A stretch of 64,000 nucleotides of DNA from Rutstroemia sp. NJR-2017a BVV2 (Eukaryota > Ascomycota > Leotiomycetes > Helotiales > Rutstroemiaceae). Position 1 is the first letter of the stretch. Every line of letters begins with the position of its first letter. The position numbers and the translations under genes are program-made. Location: positions 997,001 through 1,061,000 of the forward strand of contig NJPS01000004.1 in the NCBI GenBank assembly GCA_002946415.1. Direction: 5' to 3'. Below, piece after piece: positions 31,635 to 42,717 of this stretch. The notes under the pieces were generated by a model, which did no database searches, was not told the origin of the DNA, and worked only from the letters and a program-made list of their open reading frames with translations.

Positions 31635-32369
31635 ATGTGTGCTGTCGTCCTCAAGCCCGCCAACTTCACTGTCTTTTTCATACTTCTTCTTCTTATCATC
31701 TCACTCTTCGTCTTTTTCAGGGCCAGCTTTCCAAGCAGCCAAACGTACGGATCCTGGCTGTCACCATCGCCATGCTCCTGCGAACAACCCAACGCGAGTG
31801 GCAACGATGAATTGACCACAACACCCCCCAGTGCCTATCTCCAAGCTTTCCGCACGAGACCCGAGCTCGAAGATATGACGGAGGTCGGAGATGCAATATG
31901 GTCAACAATATCTTCGACTAAGCAAGGCGGCTTTCTCTGGGTACGATACAATGAGACGTACAAGACCGGACACGGCGTGAGCATGTTTCATGCCTTACAC
32001 TGTCTTTCTATGATTCGGGACGCTGTCAAAGGGTCAAAGAGCGGGGCCGGCGCTCACTCACATGGCTCCAAAAGAGGCATTCATGGGGGAAAGAGTGAGG
32101 ATGAGATGCATCTAGGGCATTGTCTCAGCTATGTTGCGCAGTCGTTGCTGTGCTCGGCTGATGGCACGCTGGAGCGTCCGAAAACTTACACAGATGATGC
32201 GGGCAACGTGCTGAGGGACGATGTGGACGGAGAAGACGTTAAACATCAGTGCAAGAGTGCGGATTACCTCAGAGAGAAGATTGAGCAGACCGAGCAGCGC
32301 TCACTGGACTCAGTACCGAGACTGAAAGAGGGGGCAACGATGTGGGATCTCTTTGACGAGCTGAGGTAA
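31635..32369 (+). CDS. UstYa-family (DUF3328) oxidase 4, divergent
   Basis: A single exon of 244 residues from the ATG at 31635. The frame is open back to 31428 without an ATG, so an upstream exon cannot be excluded. The start chosen gives the normal UstYa length and puts a membrane span at about 11-28 (FTVFFILLLLIISLFVFF). Motif one is MFHALHCLSMIRD. Motif two is GHCLSYVAQSLLC: the usual [IL]RQ is VAQ, so the Arg is lost while His, Cys, Gln and the last Cys remain. A Gly/Ser/His-rich insert (SKSGAGAHSHGSKRGIHGG) separates the motifs. It may have a different substrate or role from the others. Confidence 0.82.
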   Translation: MCAVVLKPANFTVFFILLLLIISLFVFFRASFPSSQTYGSWLSPSPCSCEQPNASGNDELTTTPPSAYLQAFRTRPELEDMTEVGDAIWSTISSTKQGGFLWVRYNETYKTGHGVSMFHALHCLSMIRDAVKGSKSGAGAHSHGSKRGIHGGKSEDEMHLGHCLSYVAQSLLCSADGTLERPKTYTDDAGNVLRDDVDGEDVKHQCKSADYLREKIEQTEQRSLDSVPRLKEGATMWDLFDELR

Positions 32370-32516
32370 ATAGGTGTTGACAGTAAATAATGGTGAAACC
32401 GATATATTTGCAAAGCCACAGAAAGCTGGTTCTGGGCCAGTGCCAACATGCATTTGTAAAAGTACATATAGTCATTCAAATACCACAACAGATTGTCAAG
32501 GTCTTAGTATTTACCC

Positions 32517-33488
32517 TCAGTACACTCCATCACAATCAACTCCTTCCTCGCATGGCACATGAATCAGCTCAAGCCCCTCCTTTGGTCTCCTAATATATTG
32601 TATCAAATGTTCCACAGAGTTCTCTCTTGCCCATCCCACCATGTGATCCCAGTTCTGGCATGCATGCACCGTCTTGAAGTTCGGCTTTGGCATTCGCTCT
32701 CCTTTGACCCAATTGTACGTCAAAATGCTGAGGTCTCCGCTACACATCAACGACTGGCGAATCTGCTCAATACAGTGTTCGCGATGCGCCTGAACCTCCT
32801 CCGACGTGTGGCCATGGAAGCCTTGATAGTCGGGATACCGATCTGGGTAGAAACTCTGGCGAATAAGATTCTGGCACATAAGTGTGAGTTCGCTGGCGGG
32901 CAACAGGTATCGCAGAGGGGATGAGATTTGGAGGAGCTCGCTTACCAGACAGTGCAGTTTGTGCACAACGTCAAAAGTCGCCACGTACTTGTCCTTAGAC
33001 TCGTAGGGTACGCGGACTCCTGTCTCCAGAGAGGGATTGACCTGTTGGAAGAGCTTTGCAGAGATGCTAAATGCACCCATGTCGTCCTCGACGAGGTTTT
33101 TCCATGCTTGGTCTGTTTCGTTGCTGGGAGCTCCGGACCAGGATGAGGAGAGTGTGAACGTCCGTTGCTGTCTCTGTAAAAGCTTTTCATTAGGCGCTGG
33201 ACTGAGGTCAGTGTCTGAGACTTCGAATCTGAGGCGGACATAAAGTGACCTACTTGGAGGGAGCATATAGTCGGTAGCATGCAAGGCGTTTCTGGTCGAC
33301 GCCCATGACGCGAACACGGTGATCATGATGATATTCAGAAGCAAGATGGCCACATTGCACGCGAGGAAACACTGCGGCCACAATCGTGGCAGCAAACGAG
33401 CGTTCTTCGAGGCTGATATCTCTTCACCATCGTCGAAGTTGCTCAAGGGCCGATATGAAGCCTTTGTCTCCTCATTCACGGCCGCCAT
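32517..33488 (-). CDS. UstYa-family (DUF3328) oxidase 5
   Basis: Two exons, 33488-32946 and 32870-32517, encode 298 residues. The 75-nt intron splits motif one (VVHKLHCLNLIRQ). Motif two is EHCIEQIRQSLMC. A membrane span lies at about 40-62 (CFLACNVAILLLNIIMITVF). The segment WSGAPSNETDQAWKNL matches the family block before the motifs. A second small intron around 33265-33170 is possible, because relatives are shorter there, but the frame is open and no canonical pair keeps the phase well. It converges on oxidase 4 with 147 bp between stops. Confidence 0.88.
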   Translation of the reverse strand: MAAVNEETKASYRPLSNFDDGEEISASKNARLLPRLWPQCFLACNVAILLLNIIMITVFASWASTRNALHATDYMLPPSRSLYVRLRFEVSDTDLSPAPNEKLLQRQQRTFTLSSSWSGAPSNETDQAWKNLVEDDMGAFSISAKLFQQVNPSLETGVRVPYESKDKYVATFDVVHKLHCLVSELLQISSPLRYLLPASELTLMCQNLIRQSFYPDRYPDYQGFHGHTSEEVQAHREHCIEQIRQSLMCSGDLSILTYNWVKGERMPKPNFKTVHACQNWDHMVGWARENSVEHLIQYIRRPKEGLELIHVPCEEGVDCDGVY

Positions 33489-33575
33489 TCGCCAATATCC
33501 CACAGGCCACAATTCAGCTGAGGTCTGTATGGTGTGGTTGGAGAAGGATTAATACGTCGAGAAATATAAATTACG

Positions 33576-33734
33576 AAAGGGGGTTGTTAGTGGGTCTTGT
33601 CTATCCTTACTGTATCTTCTGCCTTAATATTTAAGGAAATTTATAGAAAAAAAATTCTAGAATTTTAGACTGTTAATTAAAAAAATAACCCTGTTACCTT
33701 ACAAGATGGATAAAATATACTAACAATCCCCTTT
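33576..33734. mobile_element. Short MITE-like element, about 159 bp
   Basis: AAAGGGGGTTGTTAGT at the left end pairs with ACTAACAATCCCCTTT at the right end, with one mismatch. The interior is AT-rich and non-coding. It lies between divergent UstYa genes 5 and 6, inside their promoter region. Confidence 0.6.
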
Positions 33735-34016
33735 GGTACAAAAAGGTCATTTTCTGATAAGGTTTGGTCAAGAGGGGTGACAGGGATTCAGGGCCCCACC
33801 ACCCCCAAACCCTCCGGGGCAGCTCAAAGCGTCCCATCATGCAACTTCGTTGTCGTTTAGGTTGTCAGCAACAAACCATACATCATATGCTCGGCTACAC
33901 CGTCAGACCAGACTAGAAAGCTGGATTACTGGGCCCATGCTATGCTCCTAGTCTTGGCCCCGGGCACGAAGCCATCGCCATGCCCCTCGCTGCTTGCTTT
34001 ACTTCTCTGAGGACTG

Positions 34017-34073
34017 AGGTCTGATAATCTTTCATCAAAGTCACCAGGTCTGATAATATTTTTCAAAGTCACC
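34017..34073 (+). repeat. 28/29-bp tandem duplication touching a start codon
   Basis: Units at 34017-34045 and 34046-34073 both read aggtctgataat...tcaaagtcacc. The second ends at the base before the ATG of UstYa gene 6, so the 5' leader of that mRNA is duplicated. Confidence 0.85.
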
Positions 34074-35217
34074 ATGGCGTCGAAACCACATGGCTTCTCT
34101 CAGCCAGAAACACTTGAGGAAAAGTATCTCGATCATGATGCCGCTTCTGAAGACCACGACAGCTCTTCCGCCCTCCTACCATCAATCGAAGAAGACGGAC
34201 GCAGTCTCGAACAAAGTCATCAACAGAGACGTCTTGTTTTCATTTGGATCGGCCAGGCGGCATTTTTCATATTTTCTCTTTCCATGCTAGTGTATTCGTT
34301 GTATTTGCAGAAGCAAATGCCTCAAAATTGCACGCGAAAGCTCTCGTCGCCCTGTGAGTGCATCACCCCCTAGTTCAAAAGCGAAAACTGTTCGCGATAA
34401 TGCCTGACCATCTAGCTCCTGCACTCGAAGCGTTGACCGACGATGATTACGAATGGGTCCGCTGGAACACTACGTTGAATACCTTTGGAGAGTTTACCGG
34501 CAACTACACTGAGGAGAAAGCCAAAGCATGGCTGGATATCACCGCAAGTGAGTTTGGTCGAACTCCAGCTCAAGTATTTCGGGTCACTGCTTTCACAGTG
34601 TATCGAAGTACTCATTGTTGTTTCTTTCTTACTCATCTGGCGTCAGCTCCTGTCATCACTGTGTCCGAGGCCGATATGATCAGTGCTGGTGCTTCCTTGG
34701 ACTCCGTACGAGTGCCTGAATCTGCCGGAGGCGGCTACCTGGCTCAGCTCGAGGGATTCCACGACCTGCATTGCCTTCGCGTACTGTGGTATGATCACCA
34801 CTCCGAGGAGATCCCGGAGACCAAGAAGTCTAAGCTAGAGAATTCACGACACTATGAAGCGCATTACGAGCACTGCGTCGACCTTCTACGGCAGAACCTG
34901 ATGTGTCATTTTGAGTGAGTTCGCCTTCCTCCAATCATTGCTCCGAGCAAAGTATTGACTGACACACTTACAGTACAAGCTTTGCGACTTTCAATTGGCT
35001 CGTGGATATCGACGAACCATTCCCTTATTTTGCGAACCCAAAGAAATGCCGCAAGTTGGACAAGTTAGTGGACTGGACACATCAGCACAAGTTTCATAAG
35101 CCAGAGGGCTTTATTTGGGAGGCTCCTGATGACGCTCATTTAGTTAGAGTAGTCGACCGTGTTGCACAATGGGATGAACCTCGGGTGGACAAGGATGGGA
35201 ACGAGCTGCCAGTGTGA
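34074..35217 (+). CDS. UstYa-family (DUF3328) oxidase 6
   Basis: Four exons, 34074-34353, 34416-34547, 34647-34914 and 34974-35217, encode 307 residues. A charged cytosolic N-terminus precedes one span at about 60-80 (FIWIGQAAFFIFSLSMLVYSLYL). Motif one is GFHDLHCLRVLW and motif two YEHCVDLLRQNLMC. The order YEWVRWNTTL...AWLDITA...ADMISAGASLDSVRVPESAGGGYLAQLE is typical of the long UstYa subtype. It is the last gene of the run of six; the next gene is an acetyltransferase 757 bp further on. Confidence 0.92.
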
Positions 35218-35973
35218 AGACTTTACAGCCTTTGATTTGATCAATAAGTAGTATTAACCAAGTAATTCGGCGACACAAAATCATCGAATACAGAGAACCT
35301 CTGGGTATGCCATCAAGCAGTCAGGGTCACAAATCCGTATGCTCATATATGTAGCAAAGGTTTTAGGCCGTGTCGGTAGGCTCCATGGACATGACTTGGT
35401 TTCGTGTAATTCACATCCTTCCAGTTCCCTTCCGTCTCCATCCAATCCTACCTGCTGAATTGCGATAAATTGGTGATTGGGAAAAGAAGAAATTCTCTGC
35501 ATGCGCGAGAATATAATTTTGCGACTAAAACTTTGCGACTAAAACAGTGCGAAGCCTACCAAGAGCAAATCAATGCGTCCATTCCTTACGATACGCTATA
35601 CATAATCCAAATTATAAAGTGCGCTAGCACCCCAACTCTTCCGACCACAGACACTGCCGCTTCACAGTGGTCTTCCTGTATTCCCCATCTGTTTCACGAA
35701 GTACAGAGGTTGGAAACCACACGTAACTCTTGCATTCTATACTTTTTGTCAAAATATCAGGATTCACGTAATCACGTAAACAGACATCGCTTATCCAACG
35801 GTTGTATCTCTGCATCGGGATGACTCATCAATGAGTTGTCTTCCCTATATATAGATCCTCCCTCAGCTCCTAGCTTCTTGGTCCTATACCGTACTCTTGA
35901 GTGTACTGTCTCCCAATCACGTGTGATCTTACGACTTGAGTTACTGATAGTAACCAACACTTTTTGTCGCAAG
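35218..35973. other. Intergenic region
   Basis: No gene is recognised. The frame of the acetyltransferase is open upstream from 35836, but its ATG at 35974 follows a normal leader. Confidence 0.5.
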
Positions 35974-36576
35974 ATGTCTTCCCCAAACCCCAATCTCCGC
36001 ACTGAAAATCTTACCCTTCGTCCCGCCGTCCCTTCCGATGCCGCCCCCCTCGCAGCCATTTTTGCCAACCCCCTCAACACCCTACATGAACCGCGCAAGC
36101 CAAGCAACCCAACGGTAGAAGAATACCAAGGCCGAATCGCCAAATGGGAGGACCTACGCGCTTCTGGGAAAGCCTATTTTCTAGTCATAACCAGACGCCC
36201 GACAACAGAGACGGGATCAGCTTCACTACCTGCGGGTGACGTTATCGGCTTCGGCGGCATTAACGCCATCTCTACGGACGCTCAGGGTAAGCGAATTGCG
36301 GACCTGGGTGTTCTGATTGACAGCTCCGAGTGGAGGAAGGGGTACGGGCGGGAAGCGTTGCAGGCCACGTTGGACTTTGCATTCCGAAATGTGGAGGCGG
36401 AGGGCGTCGGATGCGAGGAGGCGTATTTTGAGACATTGGCGGTGAATACGCCGTTTCAAGGACTGGCTGATCGGATGGGGATGGCGAAGTGGAAGCGGGT
36501 GAAGAGTGAGGGAAAGGAGGTTGAATACAGGTTCAGCAAAGAGGATTGGGAGGGAATGAAGAATGGAAGTGCATGA
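35974..36576 (+). CDS. GNAT-family N-acetyltransferase
   Basis: An intronless gene of 200 residues. The start LRTENLTLRPAVPSDAAPLAAIF is the opening of the acetyltransferase_3 (RimJ/RimL-like) subgroup. The acetyl-CoA binding region is seen in ADLGVLIDSSEWRKGYGREALQATL, which contains the R-x-x-G-x-G/A pattern. Such enzymes acetylate protein N-termini, small amines or antibiotics in the cytosol. Its place beside the UstYa block would fit peptide tailoring, but related genes are very common in fungi and this is weak. Confidence 0.85.
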   Translation: MSSPNPNLRTENLTLRPAVPSDAAPLAAIFANPLNTLHEPRKPSNPTVEEYQGRIAKWEDLRASGKAYFLVITRRPTTETGSASLPAGDVIGFGGINAISTDAQGKRIADLGVLIDSSEWRKGYGREALQATLDFAFRNVEAEGVGCEEAYFETLAVNTPFQGLADRMGMAKWKRVKSEGKEVEYRFSKEDWEGMKNGSA

Positions 36577-38259
36577 ATGCCATCCGGAACTGAAACAAAT
36601 AAGTCAGCTAGAAAATTAGCTAGCCTACAGCAAGTCTTGAAGAACGTGCAGCGGTCCCGAAAGCGAATATCAAAGACCATCTCGTCCCACGCGCTCGACA
36701 CCGACATCGACGAGCTCGTCGCTGCTCTACGTAAAAAATTTCCTGCCCAATTGAGCCATATACTAAGTTTAATCCTCTCCATATTCTGAACCCGAAAGTG
36801 ATCGTACCTTCAAGCAGCATGACTTTTCACCAGTGACAACATCTCGCAAGCAATGTCTGGTTTAAAGCTTGACTCTAAACATAAAAACGGCGGCACCAAC
36901 CCCCGTCAGTCACTCACCCACTTGGATGCCAAACATTGCTCATCCGCAGTATTCAAACACGACTCATCTGCGAAATCAACACAGTTTTGAGGTTCGTCCC
37001 GAACTCCGCAAACAAGCGCCGGCCGGTACAAACAAATCCACCCCCTCGTTTCCTCGCATCTTTCCCCTCGCAGCAGCCGTCATGACGTATACAGCCTGGA
37101 CGTTCTCAACATTCGATTGAGCCGGAAATGCTGGTCAAGGCCTGTTACGCTTGTATATATGACTCTTTTGCGGCTACTTTGGTTGTGAGGGCGACGCGGC
37201 GAGAGAGTGTTCGGTGTAACTCATGTTGATCAATGATCTGTATGTATTCTTCCAGACCTGAACTCATATTTATCCTCCACGACTTGGTCTGAAACAGTGA
37301 ATCTGACAGACTGATAGTGTTTCATTCTCTGCTGCAGGTTGTTGATGCGCAACGGTCTAAACATAGAATATCGGCCGGAAGGAACCTTGGCTGAGATTGT
37401 GGCTTTTTACTCCTACTGTACAGTAAAAAATCCACATACAGCGGAGACATGTCGATCGCATGAGCTCATAACCATATATGGAGTTGATAGTCGTTGAACA
37501 TGTGTGCTGACGACGTTGAAATTAGCAAGCGGCTTCCCGAGTTAGGTGCTGTAATGCAGCAACAGTTAGTTGCCATGCCACCCAGGGTTCGAAGCGGGTA
37601 ACCTTAGCACAACATGGCACCTGTCACCGTACTCATACTTTATCAATACCACATTCAAGATTACGAAGTACTGTATGGTCTCAACATCAGTTTACACAGG
37701 CTCGACAGGCAGTAACAGGTCTAACCAATCCTTCCCCTCGTCGACCGATAAAGTTCGCACAAACTTCCGTAAGCGTCGGGATTTCGGTGCTTCAACAGCA
37801 TGCATCTCCACAAGCCAGGCCGCTTACCAAAGATGGGGTTGCTAATCTCATTAGTTCATCGCATGATATTTGCCTTGTAGGGAAAAGAAAAGTGCGGGAA
37901 AAGGAGCTTAGGACGCATTCGGGGAAATGGCTAGACAACCATGTCAGCAGGGATATCACACATCAGCCAACGGTCCACTTTTGAAGCTCATTTCCCAAAA
38001 GGGTCAGCTTTTGACACCTTATGCGAATCCTGCGGAAGTTAAAAACGTAAAGCTGACAGAATCGTGAATGTTTTGGGTTCAATCCTTGGGCCCGGTCAGC
38101 CTTCCTTTATGCCCTAGGCATGAATGCTCGTGCCATGTTAGGCTGGTTTTTAGGAGATGTTTTCCTATCTGCTCTTATTAATCTCGACTGCTCGTAGTTT
38201 TCTCGAGAAATCACGTTTTGGAGCTTTTGATGTCAGGTCGAGCACAACTCTAAGCAAAT
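36577..38259. other. Intergenic region, no gene recognised
   Basis: About 1.7 kb. Frames at 36577-37120 and 37570-37984 are short and without motifs. It marks the right edge of the dense UstYa block. Confidence 0.5.
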
Positions 38260-39178
38260 ATGGCCAGTGATGCAAAGCCTGCGCTACTTAGCTCCGCCAG
38301 CCGTGCAGAATTGAGGATTAAGCGGAAGAGCATCGTAAAGGAGAGCACCCCGTCACTGCCCTCTCCATCCATATTACCGTAAGTCCCCCCTTAGGCATTC
38401 TCCAAGCACAGCACTAGCTTACCATCTCCGAAGACCCATAGAACCAGACACTTCCGACGCGGGTAGCATCAATCCCTCCATAATTCATTCCCAAGGTTCA
38501 TTTCCGGTCGAAAAATTCGCGATTCCCACAAAGACCGACTCTCTATCTTCGGGCTTCCCTTTCCATCAACGCCTATATGACCTCCGAGTATCACACGATG
38601 AATGGCATCTATTCACAAACGAAATCGTTGAGGCTGCCAAACTCACTACATCTGAGAACTCTGCCGCGATAGCAGCAGGTGTATCAACGGGTTTACTTAG
38701 TACCGGTCTTCTGGTGTTTTTCGGTCCGGTAGCAGGATATTACACGGGACGATCAGTACACCGGAAAGCTGTCTTGAAGAAAGTCAAAGGTGCATTAATG
38801 CACGAAGGACCCATCAGAGGGGTGCTCCGTCGCTGGAACGACGAAATATTCCACGAGAAAGGCATCCAAGCTTGGCTGGAAATGCCAATTGTGAAGGGAG
38901 AGGTAAATGGAAATGACCAGCTCCTGGGACCAGATGGGAATCCGCAAAAAAGAACTAGGAAAGAGCGGAAAGAAAAAGAGAAGGAAGAGCGACGATATCG
39001 GATCATTATTGTACCAAATACTCTGCCAATGAGTACGTCCATGTCACAATTCTCTGGACAGTCGACTTGGGAATTATCGTCGACGCCGGTTGAGGCCCCA
39101 CAGTATCTACATGGTGTGGTGGCCGAAGCGGATTCTAGTGAGCAGAAACATCCTGGAGTTGCAGAGCTTTCGGGTTAA
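38260..39178 (+). CDS. Conserved fungal protein of unknown function with a Gly-rich hydrophobic segment
   Basis: Two exons, 38260-38378 and 38434-39178, encode 287 residues. The 55-nt intron was chosen because the later ATAG acceptor breaks the frame. A polar N-terminus leads to FPFHQRLYDLRVSHDEWHLFTNEIVEAAKLT, which has the feel of a conserved fungal domain. A Gly/Ala-rich hydrophobic stretch follows (about 145-172, AAIAAGVSTGLLSTGLLVFFGPVAGYY), and then a basic region with a long Lys/Arg/Glu helix (RTRKERKEKEKEERR). Membrane association is likely. No enzyme motif is seen. Confidence 0.65.
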
Positions 39179-40355
39179 AGTTATGAAATATACCCTATGA
39201 ATTATCACCACTTTCTTTAGGATACCCAGTTCGAATCGAATATTTTGGTTGTTGGTTGGAGATGGATTATGAGGTCGGACGTTTGTTCTCACTTGGAGTC
39301 GAAGGTTTCTTGCGCTTGTGCATGTACGATATCTCGAACTTGTATCGAGTAAAGGAGGTGCTCTCTCAGCAGAGTGGATTTATCATCCAACAAATTGAGG
39401 CGGTTTCGCACGATCACATGGACGTCAGCTTTCTGTAAATATTGGAAGCCTTGCCCCAGTAGCAGGTTAATGAGAAAGTTAGAGTGGTCGTCCATCCTAT
39501 TGAAACAACCATTTATCTATTTCTGGAACGAGAGATATTCCAAGTCATCTTTCTCAGCGAAAAGATAACAGGGATTTGCTCGGGCGAATATCATATACCT
39601 GTGTTGTCGCGCTACACAAATATGCGAACTATATGGTGCACCCTTCCCTCAGACTTCCCGGTGGGGTTGAATCCTCCCTTCTCCGAGTGTCATGGATATC
39701 AAAATGCCTGCATAAGGGCAAACTATACCAATGCTATGAAGGATACAGCTGCCCTCGTTTACGTGGCAATCTATACTACTACCGTACTACGTAGAGGATC
39801 TAGTGGCACCTAACGCTACATTATTCATTCTCCAGCAAATGTGTATTTATTCTCCGCAGGCCAAAACAACCCTTGGTGGGGTTGTGGAAATATTTCTTTT
39901 GATATGTGTGGATAGGCGTGAAAAGGTGTTGGATTGATTTGCTGTGTGGCATACAGAAGGATCTCTGGACGTGGGACAACCAGAGGCGAATACAAATGTA
40001 AGATAATTGCCTCTATATGCAAAATAGATTTGTGTGCATCATCTTGTTACATACTCATGGCCCTTGTATCGATCCTCTTGCCCCTCCAGCTTTTGTCCTC
40101 GTCTTTGAGCACTGAAGAGATAGTAAAATCGTGCGTCAATCATGATTGCACCACATTGGACTCTACTTCTGGATTAGATCTCGAAATAGACTGTCAAGCT
40201 TCCCACTCATCATTAAATACGGAACAACCTGGTAGTAGGAAACCCCTTTACTACAGGCTTCGAAATACTTCCGGCCGTCCCAGCCATAGTAGGACGTAAT
40301 CCGAGCATCATACTCCTTTCAGGTGAATGCTGGGATTCAGCCGTTTCTAAAAAAA
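39179..40355. other. Intergenic region, no gene recognised
   Basis: Several overlapping short frames on both strands (39256-39813, 39825-40299) carry no recognisable motif. Confidence 0.5.
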
Positions 40356-41454
40356 TCACTCGTTCATGTATTTATCATATACTTCGCTGTAGAACTTTCG
40401 TCCAGCATCCCTATGACTTCTAACTTTCGTTCTTAGCTGAGATTCACCCCAAGTGTCGTACTTGCCGCTCAAAAACGGTGAATCGATATTCTGTCCTTCT
40501 TTCGACTCGCTAGTTCCTTGACCTCTCAGACTTGGCCAGAGAGACTCAAAATCCTTCTTAGTCGCATCACCACGCACGCCCTGAAAGAAAGGAACACTGT
40601 ATCTATCGTATTCGCTTGATAGAACCCTATGAGTAGTAGCAGGACAGAGCCCATTCGTCGCAACCTCGAAAGCCTGACCGATATTTACCACGAAAGTTCC
40701 GGGTATGTTTGGTACATCGATCCAGGCGCCTGAACGATTCATAGCTTGCAAGCCACGGATGTGAGGGGGCGAGGCTTGCAGGAGAAAAGTCCACCAGCCG
40801 GATGAATCCTTGTGAGGGCCCACACCTTGATTGTTACCGTCGGAAGCTACTGGACTGTAATGCACCACCTTCAAACGGTGCTGAGGGGAGAGAAATGAAT
40901 TTAAGGTGGATGGAGAGATATCCAATGCTTCCGCGACCAGTGTTAAGAACCGGGCTGAGAGCTCGAACAGCGACTGAATGTATTCTTCAATGACTGATCG
41001 GATGGATGGGAGAGATGACGGCCACTGCGGTACATGTTAGACATTAAAAGCAAATTATTAGATGCGCCTGATTTACTTGATTGGGGCCCAACAGTCTTTT
41101 ATACAATGGATCTCCTTCCGCCCACTGCGGTGGCATTTCCGTAGCAAACTCGAACTGTTCCCTTTGATCTGCAACCTGGGCTGTCTTCTCTGCACCCAAT
41201 CCGCTGTAGCCCAGAAAATGTGGTGAATTTTCCAGAGCCATATCACGCTTCTGATTCTCGGACATCGCAAACAGAGCGGGTAGTGCCTCTACAAGAGCAT
41301 CTACGACGTTCGCGGGCACTCCATGGTTTCTTACGTAGAGAAATCCTACGTCCAAAAGAACATGTCGCAAGTCTTCTAGAAATTGAGGTTTTGTGGATGA
41401 ATTGTTTGCTAGGTTCAAGTCCAGTATAGGAATTTCCGAGAAGTTGGATGGCAT
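40356..41454 (-). CDS. 2-oxoglutarate/Fe(II)-dependent dioxygenase (IPNS-like)
   Basis: Two exons, 41454-41077 and 41024-40356, encode 348 residues. The N-terminal DIOX_N domain starts IPILDLNLANNSS and includes DVGFLYVRNHGV. The C-terminal 2OG-FeII domain has the iron ligands H-x-D in GVGPHKDSSGWWTFLLQ and the second His in ATTHRVLSSEYDRYSVPFF; the Arg of RYS should bind 2-oxoglutarate. Relatives hydroxylate, desaturate or cyclise small molecules, often in secondary metabolism. It is 5 kb from the last UstYa gene and close to a Zn2Cys6 gene, so it could tailor the RiPP product, but the genes between are of other kinds. Confidence 0.92.
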
Positions 41455-41961
41455 AGCTGGGTCTGGACTCTGGAGGCAACTGCTTCACAAATGTGGAATT
41501 ATAGTAGTATAGTGGCTTTGGAATAACCTCATATCGGTCCTATTTTTCTCGGTTTCAGGTGTTTCTCGTAACTTATGACCAACTATTTCGGCCGAACTAC
41601 TATGCAATCCCCTACCCCACATCCTCGGACCGCACCCTGATTGATCCACAACGTTCGAAATAGCAGTGAATCACATCTTCCTCTTCCCCATGTTCATTCA
41701 GGACATAGACTTGAAATATCTCTCAGGTCGATGTAGCAAGGAACGATTCCAGTTCAATTTCCTCCTACTCGCGAGACCGAGCGTCTGTTTCTGCGCCCGA
41801 CTTTCTGGGCCTAACAAATGACGTGCTAATGACAGATGCTATGAGTATTTTCACTAAATACAAAGCAATAAGGGTTTTCCGTGAACGAATAATTGAGTAT
41901 TCGAGTCTGTAAGTAATTGTACCTTATACGATTACAAACAAACAAAGCTAGCTGCATCGCC
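41455..41961. other. Intergenic region
   Basis: No gene is recognised. It should contain the promoter of the dioxygenase and the 3' end of the A/B-barrel gene. Confidence 0.5.
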
Positions 41962-42410
41962 CTACACCTCCCCCGACCTAACCGCATCCTCAAAATACAC
42001 CGTCAACACATCCCCCACCTTCTTCGGCGCCGCCACCACCTTCAACGCCTTATGCGCCTCACACTCCGTATCATAGTACTTCATATCCTCCAAACTTCCA
42101 AAAACCGTGCGCACCGCCAGCGTATGGCCCTGAGTGCGTTGATCGGGGAGCGTGGCGCCGGCTTCGACGGCTAGAATGTATGGTTTTCCGTCCTAAGTGA
42201 GTGAGTGGTTAGTGAGTAGTTGGTGGATTAACGCTGTAGAGAATTATGTGCACAGTATAAAAAATGAGGGGTAAAGAGGGGTATTGGTGTGGATGCGGCG
42301 GTAGTACGCACTTTGAGAGCTTTCTTCTGCATATTTTGATACTGTTCAATCATCGGGGGTAAGTCCTCCTCCCGAGGGATTTTAAAGAGTGTAAAGCGGG
42401 TGATAGGCAT
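41962..42410 (-). CDS. Stress-responsive A/B barrel (Dabb) domain protein
   Basis: Two exons, 42410-42312 and 42192-41962, encode 109 residues. The start MPITRFTLFKI and the later GHTLAVRTVFGSLEDMKYYDTECEAHKALK and VLTVYFEDAV are the strands and helix of the Dabb ferredoxin-like fold. Members are small cytosolic dimers; some act in polyketide or degradation pathways, but most have no known substrate. An upstream ATG in frame (about 42494) is possible but would add an unrelated leader. Confidence 0.8.
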
Positions 42411-42717
42411 ATTTGATATTTTGCGTAGACGTTGCGTTGCTGATGTCAAGATGAGGAAGGTCTTTGTACCAGGACAAGGAAGATAGGGCGGCATTGGGGG
42501 TATATAAATAAGAATAGAATAAGTACTACTGCAGCTGTTTATAAAGCAAGGCTTATTTCATTCCAATTACGTTCTAGAATCATTCCGATGGGTCAATTGT
42601 AAAAAGTCAGAAGATGTAAGGTGTGATTCAAGGTTTATTTGATTTATCATCCTATTATACATAGCTTCAACACACACGGTCCGTCCCGTCCCGTCCCGGT
42701 TGAGAGCCGACTGCGAT

